From an uncultured Serinicoccus sp. (GTDB taxonomy: Bacteria > Actinomycetota > Actinomycetes > Actinomycetales > Dermatophilaceae): a stretch of DNA of 64,000 nt. Shown here one piece after another: positions 63,058 through 64,000 of this stretch (positions are counted from its first letter, which is position 1; each line of letters opens with the position of its first letter). Location: the NCBI RefSeq assembly GCF_947500995.1, contig NZ_CANMUA010000006.1:1-64000 (forward strand). The letters are read 5' to 3'. The translations under genes were made by a program, and so were the position numbers. The notes beneath the pieces are model-generated. The model worked only from the letters and a program-made list of their open reading frames with translations. It searched no databases and had not been told where the DNA came from.

Positions 63058-64000
63058 CCGCGGGCCTCGGCCAGCACGGCGGCCAGCGCGTCGGTGATCT
63101 GGCGCAGCTCGTCCTCGGTGATCGTCAACGGCGGGGCGAGGCGGATGGTCGAGCCGTGGGTGTCCTTGGCCAGGACGCCCTTCTTGGCCAACGCCTTGCA
63201 CGCCTCCTTGCCGGTCATGAGCTCCGGGTCGATGTCGATGCCGGCCCAGAGCCCGCGCACGCGCACCCGCTCGGCGCCCTGGCCGACCAGCTGTCCCAGC
63301 TCCTCGGCGAAGACGCTCTCGAGCTCCTTGGCGTGCGCCTGGTGCTCGCCGGTGGCGAGCAGGTCGACGACCGCCTTGCCGACGGCGGCCGCCAGCGGGT
63401 TGCCGCCGAAGGTGGACCCGTGGGTGCCGGGGGTGATGACGTTCATCACCTCGGCGTCGGCCGCGACGGCGGAGACCGGGACGATGCCGCCACCGAGGGC
63501 CTTGCCGAGGGTGTACATGTCGGCCTCGACGCCTTCGTACTCGCAGGCCAGCGAGGTTCCGGTGCGCCCGAGCCCGGACTGGATCTCGTCGGCGATCATG
63601 AGGACGTTGGTGCGGGTGCACAGCTCGCGCAGGCCGGGCAGGTAGCCCTCCTCGGGGATCATGACGCCCTGCTCGCCCTGGATCGGCTCGACCAGCACCG
63701 CGGCGGTGTTGTCGGTGATGGCCGCCTCGACGGCGGCGAGGTCGCCGTAGGGCACCGCCACGAAGCCGGGGGTGTAGGGACCGTAGTGGTCGTGCGCCTC
63801 CGGGTCGTCGGAGAAGGAGATGATGGTGGTCGTGCGGCCGTGGAAGTTGCCGTCCATGACGATGATCTCGGCCTGGCCCTCCGGCACGCCCTTGACCTGG
63901 TAGGCCCACTTGCGGGCGATCTTCAGCGCCGTCTCGACGGCCTCCGCGCCGGTGTTCATGGGCAGGATCATGTCCTTGCTCACCAGTCGGGCCAGCGCCT
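63054..64000 (-). CDS. rocD: Ornithine aminotransferase (partial, 5' end outside window)
   Basis: C-terminal ~315 residues of a class III aminotransferase converting ornithine and 2-oxoglutarate to glutamate semialdehyde and glutamate. LPMNTGAEAVETALKIARKW, MDGNFHGRTTTIISFSDDP, LIADEIQSGLGRTG-type MIADEIQSGLGRTG and the PLP lysine in YTLGKALGGG are all clear. The frame continues past 64000. It overlaps the DUF218 gene by 4 bp at its stop. Confidence 0.95.
   Translation of the reverse strand, partial: ALARLVSKDMILPMNTGAEAVETALKIARKWAYQVKGVPEGQAEIIVMDGNFHGRTTTIISFSDDPEAHDHYGPYTPGFVAVPYGDLAAVEAAITDNTAAVLVEPIQGEQGVMIPEEGYLPGLRELCTRTNVLMIADEIQSGLGRTGTSLACEYEGVEADMYTLGKALGGGIVPVSAVAADAEVMNVITPGTHGSTFGGNPLAAAVGKAVVDLLATGEHQAHAKELESVFAEELGQLVGQGAERVRVRGLWAGIDIDPELMTGKEACKALAKKGVLAKDTHGSTIRLAPPLTITEDELRQITDALAAVLAEARG

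Overview
The window is high-GC (about 70%) bacterial DNA with actinobacterial hallmarks. There is dense use of GTG, TTG and possibly CTG starts, many TGATG, ATGA and GTGA stop-start overlaps, a HadAB dehydratase pair next to rpmG, WYL and GntR/YtrA regulators, and a 16S 5' end of the Micrococcales type. My best inference is a member of the Micrococcales, possibly the Intrasporangiaceae/Ornithinimicrobiaceae group. That rests on overall flavour, not on a database search.

Positions 1-38.9 kb hold the core information-processing region, almost all on the minus strand. From its upstream end (high coordinates) it reads tRNA-Trp, secE, nusG, rplK, rplA; then, after a plus-strand MFS gene, rplJ, rplL; rpoB, rpoC; rpsL, rpsG, fusA, tuf; a small GGCT-like gene; then the merged S10-spc-alpha superoperon (rpsJ to rplO, secY, adk, map, infA, rpmJ, rpsM, rpsK, rpsD, rpoA, rplQ), truA and an oxidoreductase. 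It ends in the 5' end of a 16S rRNA gene whose two candidate promoters lie at 264-403. Candidate promoters (mostly 17-19 bp spacers) and hairpin terminators divide it into units.

Positions 38.9-52 kb are mixed. They contain a class I aminotransferase, a long E. coli-type argininosuccinate synthase with an ARG-box-like operator, a FUSC-type membrane protein, two ABC ATPase/permease pairs, an adenosine deaminase-like enzyme, a small HTH protein followed by a six-copy tandem repeat, a lipoprotein, and then murB-hadB-hadA, rpmG, tRNA-Met and tRNA-Thr.

Positions 52-58.5 kb form a lipid-metabolism cluster: an HtdX-like MaoC hydratase, a FabG4-type reductase and a FadA2-type thiolase on the minus strand, divergent from a TetR regulator overlapping an acyl-CoA oxidase. 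The tail (58.5-64 kb) has a DinB-like protein with its divergent WYL regulator, a GntR(YtrA)-ABC transporter operon with a visible operator, a DUF218/YdcF-like membrane protein, and the 3' part of an ornithine aminotransferase.

I saw no CRISPR array, prophage, insertion sequence or recognisable defence system, and no convincing undescribed multi-gene system. The most interesting signals are sub-genic: an enriched octamer GGCATACC/GGTATGCC, a recurring -10-like box only 6-7 nt from start codons (leaderless transcripts), several short tandem duplications, and unusual low-complexity extensions on S5, S3, L17 and NusG.
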